Below are positions 54,301 to 57,344 of a stretch of DNA of 64,000 nt, piece after piece. The notes beneath the pieces were generated by a model that was not told the origin of the DNA, did not search any database, and saw nothing but the letters and a program-made list of their open reading frames with translations. Where the stretch lies: contig NW_026647351.1 in NCBI RefSeq assembly GCF_950295315.1, positions 1 to 64,000 of the forward strand, read 5' to 3'. The first letter of the stretch is position 1, and each line of letters opens with the position of its first letter. Made by a program: the position numbers and the translations under genes. The stretch is from Erinaceus europaeus (Eukaryota; Chordata; Mammalia; Eulipotyphla; Erinaceidae).

Positions 54301-54702
54301 GGGGAATGGCCGCCGAGGGTAGAGGGGGTGGAGGGAGAGGAGGGAGAAGAACAGCGGGAGGAGGAGGAGGAGGGGTCTCCGCATCCCCCCGACCTGCCGG
54401 CAGCGCGCGCAAACCCGGGGCTGGCCGAGTGGGTGCCCGGAGGCGCAAAACTGGGGGGTCGAGTCCCGCGCCCCAACGTGCGCCCCCTTCCCCATGGACT
54501 TCTCCCCGCTGCCCCGCCGCGAGCCGCCCCCTCCTCTCCGGGGCTCCTCCTCGAGCCCCTGCCTCGAGCCCCCCCTCCCATCCCTCGAGATCCCGCCCCG
54601 AATCTTCTCTGGGCGCCGGCCGGGAGCTCCGAGGCCGCAGGTTCCAACGTCGCCCCGCGCCCTGCCCGCCCGAGACCCGGCGCGAGGCCCCCCGCTCACC
54701 AT
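15512..54702 (-). CDS. ELOVL2: ELOVL2, very long chain fatty acid elongase 2 (8 coding exons, 295 aa)
   Basis: ELOVL2 is the 3-ketoacyl-CoA synthase that condenses malonyl-CoA with C20 and C22 polyunsaturated acyl-CoAs in the ER membrane, towards 24-carbon precursors of DHA. I joined eight minus-strand exons: 54702-54700, 33371-33308, 31195-31008, 25716-25639, 23226-23055, 21786-21662, 21073-20939 and 15634-15512. Every intron is GT-AG and phases match, giving 295 codons and a TGA; the human protein is 296 aa. Visible motifs are the ELO-family histidine box HVYHH at about residues 146-150, [11 protein letters not shown] just before it, the hydrophobic membrane segments, and a C-terminal KKAQ that fits a KKXX ER-retrieval signal. 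Cys234 in PFGCLIFQ corresponds to rat Cys217, known to support C22 elongation, where ELOVL5 has Trp. Exon 5 reads almost exactly as mammalian ELOVL2 rather than ELOVL5. No frameshift or stop is seen, so the gene looks functional. It lies in a CpG-island promoter context with repeat-filled introns. Confidence 0.97.
16767..16820. repeat. Perfect inverted repeat, 20-bp arms, 14-bp loop
   Basis: The left arm 16767-16786 (caacttcggcctgagag then tga) is the exact reverse complement of the right arm 16801-16820. The right arm belongs to the L1 3' UTR, so the left arm is a short inverted copy of it at the insertion junction. Confidence 0.93.
16769..17567 (+). mobile_element. Chimeric L1 3' end with inverted head
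   Basis: It is bracketed by tcaaaatca at 16760-16768 and 17568-17576. Inside, in order: an inverted 20-bp arm, an L1-S type 3' UTR with a G-rich tract (16897-16917) and internal A-run (17000-17014), a second L1-S-like piece (17030-17068), then L1-R 3' UTR to its A-rich tail. The order implies template switching during reverse transcription or a fused master copy. Confidence 0.7.
16897..16917 (+). other. G-quadruplex-capable tract in L1 3' UTR
   Basis: Five runs of three or four G separated by single T. An equivalent but decayed tract is at 34309-34330 in another L1. Confidence 0.8.
17699..17842 (-). mobile_element. SINE-C in intron 7
   Basis: Bracketed by aatgtttttctt at 17687-17698 and 17843-17854; head in reverse ends caccacctcccagaccacg. 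Confidence 0.9.
18095..19575 (+). mobile_element. L1-R element, 5'-truncated, complete long 3' UTR
   Basis: A 13-bp duplication aagtttccaccat flanks it exactly (18082-18094, 19576-19588). It opens with the degenerate end of L1 ORF2 (like [19 protein letters not shown]), followed by the usual L1 3' UTR (aacagaagttgagaaagaagatct). A first end-like module lies at 18370-18450 (ttggtggtgggaatggtg). A further 1.1 kb ends in a second such module at 19490-19560 and an A-rich tail. Because a single duplication brackets everything, the long repeat seen elsewhere alone is the 3' UTR of an L1 lineage. Confidence 0.85.
19669..19958 (-). mobile_element. SINE-A, short-tail form
   Basis: Perfect 16-bp duplication cttcctaccaatttct at 19653-19668 and 19959-19974. 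Confidence 0.93.
20365..20655 (+). mobile_element. L1-R 3' end, short truncated copy
   Basis: Begins at the module agccctgccctactagggcc and ends ggttgggaatttatggaattg, then an A-rich tail. Flanks aatcttctggt and aatattctggt may be its duplication with one change. Confidence 0.75.
20939..21073 (-). CDS. ELOVL2: ELOVL2 exon 7
   Basis: 135 bp, 45 codons, residues 211-255: [18 protein letters not shown], then [14 protein letters not shown] and [12 protein letters not shown]. It holds two late membrane segments and Cys234, equivalent to rat ELOVL2 Cys217. The acceptor is tacctgcccttgcag and the donor gtaagtaa (20938-20931). Confidence 0.97.
21662..21786 (-). CDS. ELOVL2: ELOVL2 exon 6
   Basis: 125 bp; two bases complete Ser169, then residues 170-210, [19 protein letters not shown] through KKYLTQAQL. 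It contains the ELO-family segment [12 protein letters not shown]. The acceptor is tgccttcccacag and the donor gtatgttattc (21661-21651). Confidence 0.97.
22430..22680. mobile_element. MIR-like remnants
   Basis: cagaacagtgcccaacact and, further on, gataattacctcttaaggttatg resemble the core and tail of MIR. Confidence 0.45.
22745..22810 (+). mobile_element. SINE-D fragment in intron 5
   Basis: gtcctaggatcaatcccctg then caccaccataagccagaactg and gagcagtgcttgg. Confidence 0.65.
23055..23226 (-). CDS. ELOVL2: ELOVL2 exon 5 (catalytic histidine box)
   Basis: 172 bp, 57 codons plus one base (residues 112-168). It begins [19 protein letters not shown] and carries the active-site histidine box HVYHH, followed by [18 protein letters not shown]. 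The acceptor is aaaattcttgtag and the donor gtaagttc (23054-23047). This is the most conserved exon of the gene. Confidence 0.98.
23515..23645 (-). mobile_element. Possible L1 3' end remnant
   Basis: cataccatacccaccaccaaaatcctg resembles the reverse of an L1 3' terminal region with the ggtggtggg motif; decayed. Confidence 0.4.
24408..24566 (-). mobile_element. SINE-B in intron 4
   Basis: caccactcacgaagctttcc to ggtgcaccactgtctggcccc in reverse. Confidence 0.85.
24738..24950 (+). mobile_element. SINE-B, near full length
   Basis: Head gggctgggtggtggtgcacc, B box GGGTTCAAGCCCCC, and tail ataaataaataaagataatt. Confidence 0.9.
25639..25716 (-). CDS. ELOVL2: ELOVL2 exon 4
   Basis: 78 bp, 26 codons, reading [15 protein letters not shown] through SSAGEADVR (residues 86-111). 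The acceptor is ctccctcccaccag and the donor gtgagttg (25638-25631). Exon is in-phase at both ends. A SINE-C copy lies about 75 bp upstream of the acceptor. Confidence 0.95.
25790..25890 (-). mobile_element. SINE-C fragment next to exon 4
   Basis: gattgaactcgggacctcatg to actgcgccatcacccggagc; about 75 bp upstream of the exon 4 acceptor in transcription order. Confidence 0.75.
25975..26125 (-). mobile_element. SINE-F, degenerate
   Basis: tctcaaacctggttcacatg then acttccaggtgagctatgg. Confidence 0.45.
27027..27218 (+). mobile_element. SINE-B nested in L1-R
   Basis: Head gaggccagatggtggcacacc and tail ctctattcaataaatag. Confidence 0.85.
27346..27383. repeat. Near-palindrome, 12-bp arms
   Basis: ccagatgatagg at 27346-27357 is the reverse complement of 27372-27383; the loop contains a repeated ggtcaccctaggtcacc. 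Confidence 0.85.
28560..29000 (+). mobile_element. L2 remnant in intron 3
   Basis: taccactctcctcctacagtc, then aatatctcatagagatcttcc and ttccaaccagccc follow the ancient L2 3' region in order. Confidence 0.5.
29930..30052 (+). mobile_element. L1-R terminal fragment
   Basis: cagaactctggtggtgggaaagg and ctaataaataaatgctatagg; flank aaatgctat is repeated at 29903. Confidence 0.65.
30181..30316 (-). mobile_element. Second RTE copy, 3' end only (ELOVL2 intron 3)
   Basis: The plus strand matches 55015-55133 with about two differences over roughly 120 bp. It encodes [18 protein letters not shown] and [11 protein letters not shown] on the minus strand, ends TAG, and runs into a longer AAG-repeat tail. 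Similarity stops abruptly at 30316, the 5' truncation point. No clear target duplication was found. Confidence 0.85.
31008..31195 (-). CDS. ELOVL2: ELOVL2 exon 3
   Basis: 188 bp; two bases complete Asp23, then residues 24-85, from [14 protein letters not shown] to YMLAE. It contains the first hydrophobic segment ([14 protein letters not shown]) and the KNRPAFSLR loop typical of the family. The acceptor is tgtttcttttcag and the donor gtgagtg (31007-31001). Confidence 0.97.
31440..31584 (-). mobile_element. SINE-B in intron 2
   Basis: tattattggatagagagacacc to cttaactacctggcccc, head in reverse. Confidence 0.85.
32148..32293 (-). mobile_element. SINE-A, head half
   Basis: ggtacctgcaaacctgctcc to cactgctctaccacccgac; the tail half is missing. 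Followed by a C-run (32317-32328). Confidence 0.82.
32330..32635 (-). mobile_element. L1-R 3' UTR fragment
   Basis: Reverse of gcagaaggtggaaggtctgg, gacaggtcgatccatacccc and ccctagtggggtagggctc modules. Confidence 0.75.
33308..33371 (-). CDS. ELOVL2: ELOVL2 exon 2
   Basis: 64 bp, 21 codons plus one base, reading [21 protein letters not shown] (residues 2-22). The acceptor is ctatcctttcag and the donor gtaagtg (33307-33301). It is the cytosolic or lumenal N-terminal segment before the first membrane helix. Confidence 0.95.
33372..34239. other. Start of intron 1 side next to exon 2: nothing recognised
   Basis: Unique-looking DNA with no repeat or regulatory site that can be supported. Confidence 0.4.
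34240..34480 (+). mobile_element. L1-S 3' UTR end
   Basis: gtaatgcaccaaagtaaaag, G-rich tract, gagaatacaggtccaagaagg and terminal ccccaataaagaaatttaaa. Confidence 0.8.
35170..35440 (+). mobile_element. L1 ORF2 3' remnant
   Basis: attgctgcattattcacaataacc then aaattgataaagatgagg and cacaatggattaagc follow L1 ORF2 late sequence. Confidence 0.65.
35828..36096 (-). mobile_element. SINE-A/B type, long-tail form
   Basis: Long tail module ggctatcactggggctcagtg present; head in reverse ends caggcacgccaccgccaggcc, closer to SINE-B. Confidence 0.8.
37129..37247 (-). mobile_element. SINE-D
   Basis: aaccagtacactgctcagctc to gtctctttgcataaccattatgc. Confidence 0.85.
37377..37627 (-). mobile_element. 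SINE-A nested in L1
   Basis: Flanks tgaattcattattctt (37361) and tgaattcattactctt (37628), one mismatch in 16. Confidence 0.9.
37787..37996 (-). mobile_element. SINE-B nested in L1
   Basis: tctttatttgttggctagag to gtacaacaccatctggcccc. Confidence 0.88.
38430..38525 (+). mobile_element. MIR/L2 tail remnant
   Basis: gcctggcgcacaacagacac then tcaataagcacatgtagaatgc. Confidence 0.6.
39074..39355 (+). mobile_element. SINE-A, short-tail form
   Basis: Perfect 13-bp duplication ttaagaatcctct at 39061-39073 and 39356-39368. A-box tagcgcagcgg and B-box ggttcgagccc intact. Confidence 0.94.
40302..40500 (+). mobile_element. SINE-B, diverged
   Basis: gggccaagtagtgatgcacttgg head and ccaagaaatgagtatatcag tail. 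Confidence 0.75.
40602..40821 (-). mobile_element. SINE-B
   Basis: Flanks aggaactcgctt (40590) and aggaactccctt (40822), one mismatch. Confidence 0.88.
41930..42420 (+). mobile_element. L1-S 3' end with internal 109-bp tandem duplication
   Basis: ORF2 C-terminus [11 protein letters not shown] then (after a frameshift) [19 protein letters not shown], followed by L1 3' UTR and terminal cccccaataaagaagtaaaa. The ORF2 end is present twice (41936-42044, 42045-42153). Confidence 0.85.
41936..42153. repeat. 109-bp tandem duplication, two identical copies
   Basis: Both copies run from atactactcagctatt to aatctgagatgat with no difference seen. Confidence 0.93.
42477..42796 (-). mobile_element. SINE-A, long-tail form, full length
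   Basis: 320 bp bracketed by agacctttgaatctt at 42462-42476 and 42797-42811. The best preserved long-tail copy; tail module at 42487-42543. Confidence 0.95.
42955..43020 (+). mobile_element. L1-R terminal fragment, about 60 bp
   Basis: taccccctgttatcttattg-like end, taataaaaaaattttaaaaa tail, flanks gacaaaatga and gacaaatga. Confidence 0.55.
43110..43260 (-). mobile_element. L1-S 3' UTR end
   Basis: atttctttattgggggatta then accccccactaggtcctctgc, reverse of the L1-S terminus. Confidence 0.8.
43310..43555 (-). mobile_element. Old SINE-A/B relative, long-tail form
   Basis: ggccaccaattactgctgggg tail module, then ccacttgtgaagcttctctg and gatgaaccagacctcc. Confidence 0.6.
43690..43832 (-). 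mobile_element. SINE-D
   Basis: ttaccagagtactgctcagc to gcataaccattatgctattt. Confidence 0.82.
43833..44002 (-). mobile_element. SINE-B
   Basis: ttatttattattggatagaaac to aggtgcaccactgcctgccc; with the SINE-D it is bracketed by actagcctttt at 43676 and 44003. Confidence 0.85.
44016..44248 (-). mobile_element. SINE-B, second insertion at the same target
   Basis: Bracketed by ctagccttttcttt at 44004 and 44249. Confidence 0.87.
44400..44480 (+). mobile_element. L1 ORF2 snippet
   Basis: ctatcacaccattcctgtaag then aatggcatatatcaaaaagg. Confidence 0.6.
44573..44604. repeat. (TAA)n microsatellite
   Basis: About ten TAA units. Confidence 0.95.
45284..45310. repeat. (CA)n microsatellite
   Basis: 13 units followed by a short TATATA. 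Confidence 0.95.
45989..46275 (+). mobile_element. SINE-A, short-tail form
   Basis: Head gggagtcaggctgtagtgcag, B box ggttcgaacccc, tail aataaataaataaataataaa. Confidence 0.92.
46603..46890 (+). mobile_element. SINE-A, short-tail form
   Basis: Head ggggagtcgggcggtaacgc, B box ggttcgagtcc, tail gggcaacaaaaggaaataaa. Confidence 0.92.
48190..48471 (+). mobile_element. SINE-A, partial long tail
   Basis: Bracketed by atgccaattt at 48180-48189 and 48472-48481. The tail keeps only the start of the long module (atggcctctggtag). Confidence 0.92.
49320..49400 (+). mobile_element. L2 remnant
   Basis: ttctttgtcctcacaaagctt then acattcaggcagaactgac. Confidence 0.5.
49423..49614 (-). mobile_element. SINE-B, diverged
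   Basis: tattataacagagagagaaatagg to ggctatgccactgcctgacc. Confidence 0.75.
49863..50049 (+). mobile_element. SINE-D
   Basis: Head gagctagcataatcattctg, B box aggttcaatcccc, tail aataaaatgttaaaaataaa. Confidence 0.82.
50050..51479. other. Intron 1 stretch without recognised repeats
   Basis: No exon-like or regulatory signal found by eye; purine-rich patches near 50570-50620 and 50740-50800. Confidence 0.4.
51480..51600 (+). mobile_element. MIR remnant
   Basis: cgtcacacaggtaaatgatg then ctttaacctgtgactgactcc. Confidence 0.55.
51910..52070 (+). mobile_element. SINE-B with internal deletion
   Basis: Head ggggccaggcgcgggtgcacc joins directly to ctgaagtagtgctccaag, losing the B box. Confidence 0.8.
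52084..52331 (-). mobile_element. SINE-A
   Basis: Flanks aaaatgattttta (52071) and aaaatgactttta (52332), one mismatch. Confidence 0.9.
53345..53440 (+). mobile_element. L2 remnant
   Basis: agtgcctactatatgcaagac then actgttggaagtactagaaac. Confidence 0.6.
53531..53610. repeat. Polypurine (GGA/GAA)n tract
   Basis: About 80 bp of almost pure purine on the plus strand, made of GGA, GAA and GAAAG units, at the intron-side edge of the CpG island. Open reading frames over it on the minus strand are low-complexity artefacts. Confidence 0.9.
54253..54271. repeat. (GC)n tract in the CpG island
   Basis: Uninterrupted alternating G and C for 19 bp in the first 450 bp of intron 1, a sequence prone to Z-DNA. 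Confidence 0.9.
54700..54702 (-). CDS. ELOVL2: ELOVL2 exon 1 coding part (initiator ATG only)
   Basis: The minus strand reads ACATG followed directly by the donor gtgagcg (54699-54693). The next exon begins GAG CAT CTA (EHL), matching the ELOVL2 N-terminus MEHLKAF. Thus only the start Met is encoded here; the rest of exon 1 (above 54702) is 5' UTR inside the CpG island, with no TSS visible by eye. An alternative start in exon 2 is unlikely because its first in-frame Met (MFGPR) would remove the conserved N-terminus. Confidence 0.88.
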
Positions 54703-54770
54703 GTCGGCGGTGGCGCTGCGCTGCTGCCCCAGCGGCCGGCGCCTCGGTCTCTCCCCGCGACTCCGCTCAC

Positions 54771-54897
54771 CGCCCCGCCCAGTCCGCGCGCCGTACCCCG
54801 ACTTAGGGCCGTTTCGGGCCCCGCCCCTCTCCGGAGCAGGCACGCCCCTGCCACGCCCCCTTCGCCCCTGCCACGCCACGCCCCTCTCCACCCCGCC
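54771..54897 (-). promoter_or_regulatory. Cluster of GC and CACGCCCC boxes (Sp/KLF type)
   Basis: Within 130 bp the plus strand shows CCGCCCCGCCC (54770-54780), CCCCGCCCC (54819-54827), CACGCCCC (54841-54848, 54852-54859 and near 54877) and CCCCGCC (54891-54897). They lie 70-200 bp upstream of the ELOVL2 ATG, where a core or proximal promoter is expected. Binding is inferred from motif shape only. Confidence 0.55.
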
Positions 54898-54991
54898 TCC
54901 CGCGGCCTGTTCCCACCGCGCCACCTGCCGGCGGGCGGGAGATTTGCAGGCCCAGCTGTCCGGCGTTGCTGTTAATGCTCAGGGCCAGGGG

Positions 54992-55003
54992 AGCCAGACT
55001 GCT
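54992..55003. repeat. Target-site duplication of the RTE, left copy
   Basis: agccagactgct, identical to 55541-55552 at the other end of the insertion. Confidence 0.92.
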
Positions 55004-55540
55004 TCTTCTTCTAGCGTTTGCCCTTCTTCCGTAACCAGTCAACAGCGTCAGGTTGAGCCTGATGTAAAGTTTCGAGACCTCCTTTGAATCTGGAGAGGTG
55101 GCAGTCGTTGACTATGTGGGTCATAGTCTGTCTGTAGCCGCAGGGGCAGTTCGGGTCTTCTCTGGCTCCCCAGCGATGGAACATAGCGGCGCACCGGCCA
55201 CGGCCTGTTTGACAGCGATTGAGGAGAGCCCAATCAAACGTGTGAGGTCAAAGCCGGGTTGATGCTTGCAGGGGTCTGTGATGAGGTGTTTGTTCTTTAC
55301 CTCAGCTGACTGCCAACTCTGTTTCCAAGAGACTGGAACAGAGAAGTTAAGTGTAGGCGTAGGGGACCAGATTGGATGACGAGACGTCAATCGTTGGACA
55401 GGGTGGGTGAAGATATCCGTGTATATTGGCAGGTCCGGTCGAGCGTAGACGTGGGAAATGAACTTAGATGATGCCACATCCCGACGAATATCTGGCGGGG
55501 CGATGTTGCTAAGAACTGCCAGCCATGGAACCGGGGTCTT
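55004..55540 (-). mobile_element. RTE-type non-LTR retrotransposon, 5'-truncated, with RT C-terminal region
   Basis: The minus strand encodes the C-terminal end of an RTE-clade reverse-transcriptase polyprotein: PVPWLAVLSNIAPPDIRR near 55530-55480, then RPDLPIYTDIF, and after a one-base frameshift near 55232 [37 protein letters not shown] and [15 protein letters not shown] follows at about 55016-55014 and runs straight into an AAG-repeat tail (55004-55014). The insertion is flanked by a perfect 12-bp target duplication, agccagactgct. The sequence is not the ruminant BovB C-terminus; the motif order matches the wider RTE group seen in many invertebrates and some vertebrates. It lies in the same orientation as ELOVL2, about 300 bp upstream of its ATG. 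Broken by truncation and frameshift, so not autonomous. Confidence 0.85.
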
Positions 55541-55552
55541 AGCCAGACTGCT
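55541..55552. repeat. Target-site duplication of the RTE, right copy
   Basis: agccagactgct, identical to 54992-55003; absence of any mismatch implies a recent insertion. Confidence 0.92.
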
Positions 55553-55785
55553 AAGACCCCTTTAAGAAGTATTTATTATAATGGAATCACCAAATATTTA
55601 GTGTCTCCTGCAGTTAGAGTGCTGAACACCAGGTACATATTTGCTTAGAAGAGGTGGATTACTTCAAAGCATGAGCAGGTGGCTGGCTATTTTTTAACCA
55701 AGTCTGAAATCTCAGTAGTCAGTCTACCCACAAACTGGTTGTGTGATTGATTTCTCTTCCTAAAACTTTTTTTTTTTTTAATGCG
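55553..55785. other. Upstream flank of ELOVL2, nothing recognised
   Basis: Short unique-looking stretch between the RTE insertion and a SINE-D. Confidence 0.4.
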
Positions 55786-55790
55786 TCATT

Positions 55791-55935
55791 GGGCTAAGGA
55801 GGCAGCCTAATAGTTATGCAAAAGACTCTCATGTCTGAGGCTCTGAGATCCCAGATTCAATCCCCAGCCACAACATATGTCAGAGCTGAGCAGTGCTCTG
55901 GTTAAATAAATAAATATTTAAATTAAAAAATGCAT
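55791..55935 (+). mobile_element. SINE-D
   Basis: gcagcctaatagttatgcaaaag to gagcagtgctctggttaaat and a taaataaatattta tail. Confidence 0.85.
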
Positions 55936-55959
55936 CACTGATAGTGGTTTACAAGACAG

Positions 55960-56310
55960 GATATAGTTCCACGTTGCAACCACCACTGTGCCCCCCACAC
56001 CCTTCCAACGATAATAATTCTCACAAAGTTTTAGAGACAGTTTTTAGAGTAGTATTCCAGAGAGTATATACATATCCCATACCTTCTTTATCCAGCCATC
56101 CATCCGTGGGTATTTAGATAATTTCCACTCTTTGGCTATTGTGCATAATATACGTATGAACATAGAGGTACATATGTCCCCTTGGATTAGTCTTTTCATT
56201 TGTTGAAATGCTTAGGAGCAGCATTGCTGGATCATAAGCGGTATTGCTGGATAATTTTTAATTGTTTAAGAACTCTGGGGCTGCACTACTTTGCATTCCC
56301 ACCAGCAGTG
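55960..56310 (-). mobile_element. L1 ORF2 remnant
   Basis: gtagtattccagagagtatat, ctttggctattgtgcataat and ctttgcattcccaccagcag in reverse of L1 order. Confidence 0.7.
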
Positions 56311-57055
56311 TAACAGAATCCCTTTATTTGGTTGTGTGGTATTGGGTTAGAAACACAGCATCTTCAGCCATAACATCATCTCTCCAGACAATAACTTGGG
56401 TCCACCTGCATATAAGATGTCAGGCTCAGGAAAGAACTAGTATAGTCATGGGTCCTATGGAATATAACTAAAATAGGCCTACTAGCTAGCTTCAAAATGA
56501 AGACCCCAAATCTTCCTTTGCAATATTCCAGCCTCTAGGTTCATGATTAATCAACAATTTGTTTGGCTTTATATGTTAATTCTTCTTTCAGCCACCAGGT
56601 TCCAGATGCTACCGTGATACCAACCGGACTTCCCTGGGCAGATGACTCCACCAATGTGTTCTGGAACTCTGATTCCCCAGAGCCCTGCCCCACTAGGGAA
56701 ACAGAGAGAGACAGGATAGGAGTATGGATCAACCTGTCAATGCCCATGTTCAGCAGGGAAGAAAATACAGAAGCCAGACCTTCCACTTTCTGCACCCCAT
56801 AATGACCTTGGGTCCATACTCCCAGAGGGTTAAAGAATAGGAAAGCTATCAAGGGAGGGGATGGGATATGGAGTTCTGGTGGTGGGAATTGTGTGGAGTT
56901 GTACCCCTCTTGTCCTATGGTTTTGGTCAGTGCTTCTTTTTTATAAATAAAAATTAAAGAAAGAAAAGAAACACAGCATCTTTGTGCCCCAGTTACCTGT
57001 TCTTTAAAATATGGATAAAATGGTATTTACATATTTAAGATTAAATTATTATGAC
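56311..57055 (+). mobile_element. MIR split by an L1-R insertion
   Basis: ggtattgggttagaaacacagc on the left and tgtgccccagttacctgttc, then aaaatatggataaaatgg on the right rejoin into a MIR core when 56365-56966 and one duplication are removed. Confidence 0.6.
56365..56966 (+). mobile_element. L1-R 3' end
   Basis: 602 bp bracketed by a 16-bp perfect duplication agaaacacagcatctt at 56349-56364 and 56967-56982. Confidence 0.92.
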
Positions 57056-57089
57056 CAACACACTATCTCTCTATTTTATTTTTTCTTTC

Positions 57090-57255
57090 TTAAATTTTAT
57101 CTACTTTTATTTATTTTTCTTTCTTTTAAAATTTATTTATTGAAGGATTAATGCTTTACAGTTGACAGCAAATACAATAGTTTGTACATGCATAACATTT
57201 CTCAGCTTTTCAAACAACACAACCCCCACTAGGTCCTCTGCCATCCTGTTCCAGG
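57090..57255 (-). mobile_element. L1-S 3' UTR end
   Basis: ttatttattgaaggattaatgc then acccccactaggtcctctgcc in reverse. Confidence 0.8.
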
Positions 57256-57344
57256 ATGTTGTATTTTTTTCTTTCTTTTATTTGGTAGGACAGAGGGAGA
57301 CTGAGATGGAATAAGGTGATAGAGAGGAAGAGATAAAGACACCT
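57256..57344 (-). mobile_element. SINE-B tail half
   Basis: ttttatttggtaggacagagg to gataaagacacctgctaac; head missing. Confidence 0.65.

Larger units (their letters stand above)
53650..54960 (-). promoter_or_regulatory. CpG-island promoter of ELOVL2
   Basis: A 1.3-kb stretch extremely rich in G+C and CpG, unlike anything else in the window. It spans exon 1 and the start of intron 1. The initiator ATG sits at 54702, so most of the island lies downstream of the start in the transcribed direction. The orthologous human island carries the best known age-associated methylation sites of the genome; equivalent CpGs cannot be assigned here without alignment. No TATA box is evident next to exon 1, as expected for a CpG-island promoter. 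Confidence 0.85.

Noticed and set aside
54701..54806. Plus-strand ATG next to the ELOVL2 start (MSAVALRCC...).
   Set aside because: It is the chance complement of the ELOVL2 exon 1 boundary; no splice or family support.
53666..55087. Several overlapping open frames of 115-292 codons on both strands in the CpG island.
   Set aside because: GC-rich DNA has few stop codons; the products are Pro/Arg/Gly/Ala low-complexity, overlap in most frames, and cover the real ELOVL2 exon 1 and promoter.
55121..55477. A 118-codon minus-strand open frame as a host gene.
   Set aside because: It is one frame of the frameshifted RTE polyprotein remnant; the conserved motifs continue in a different frame.
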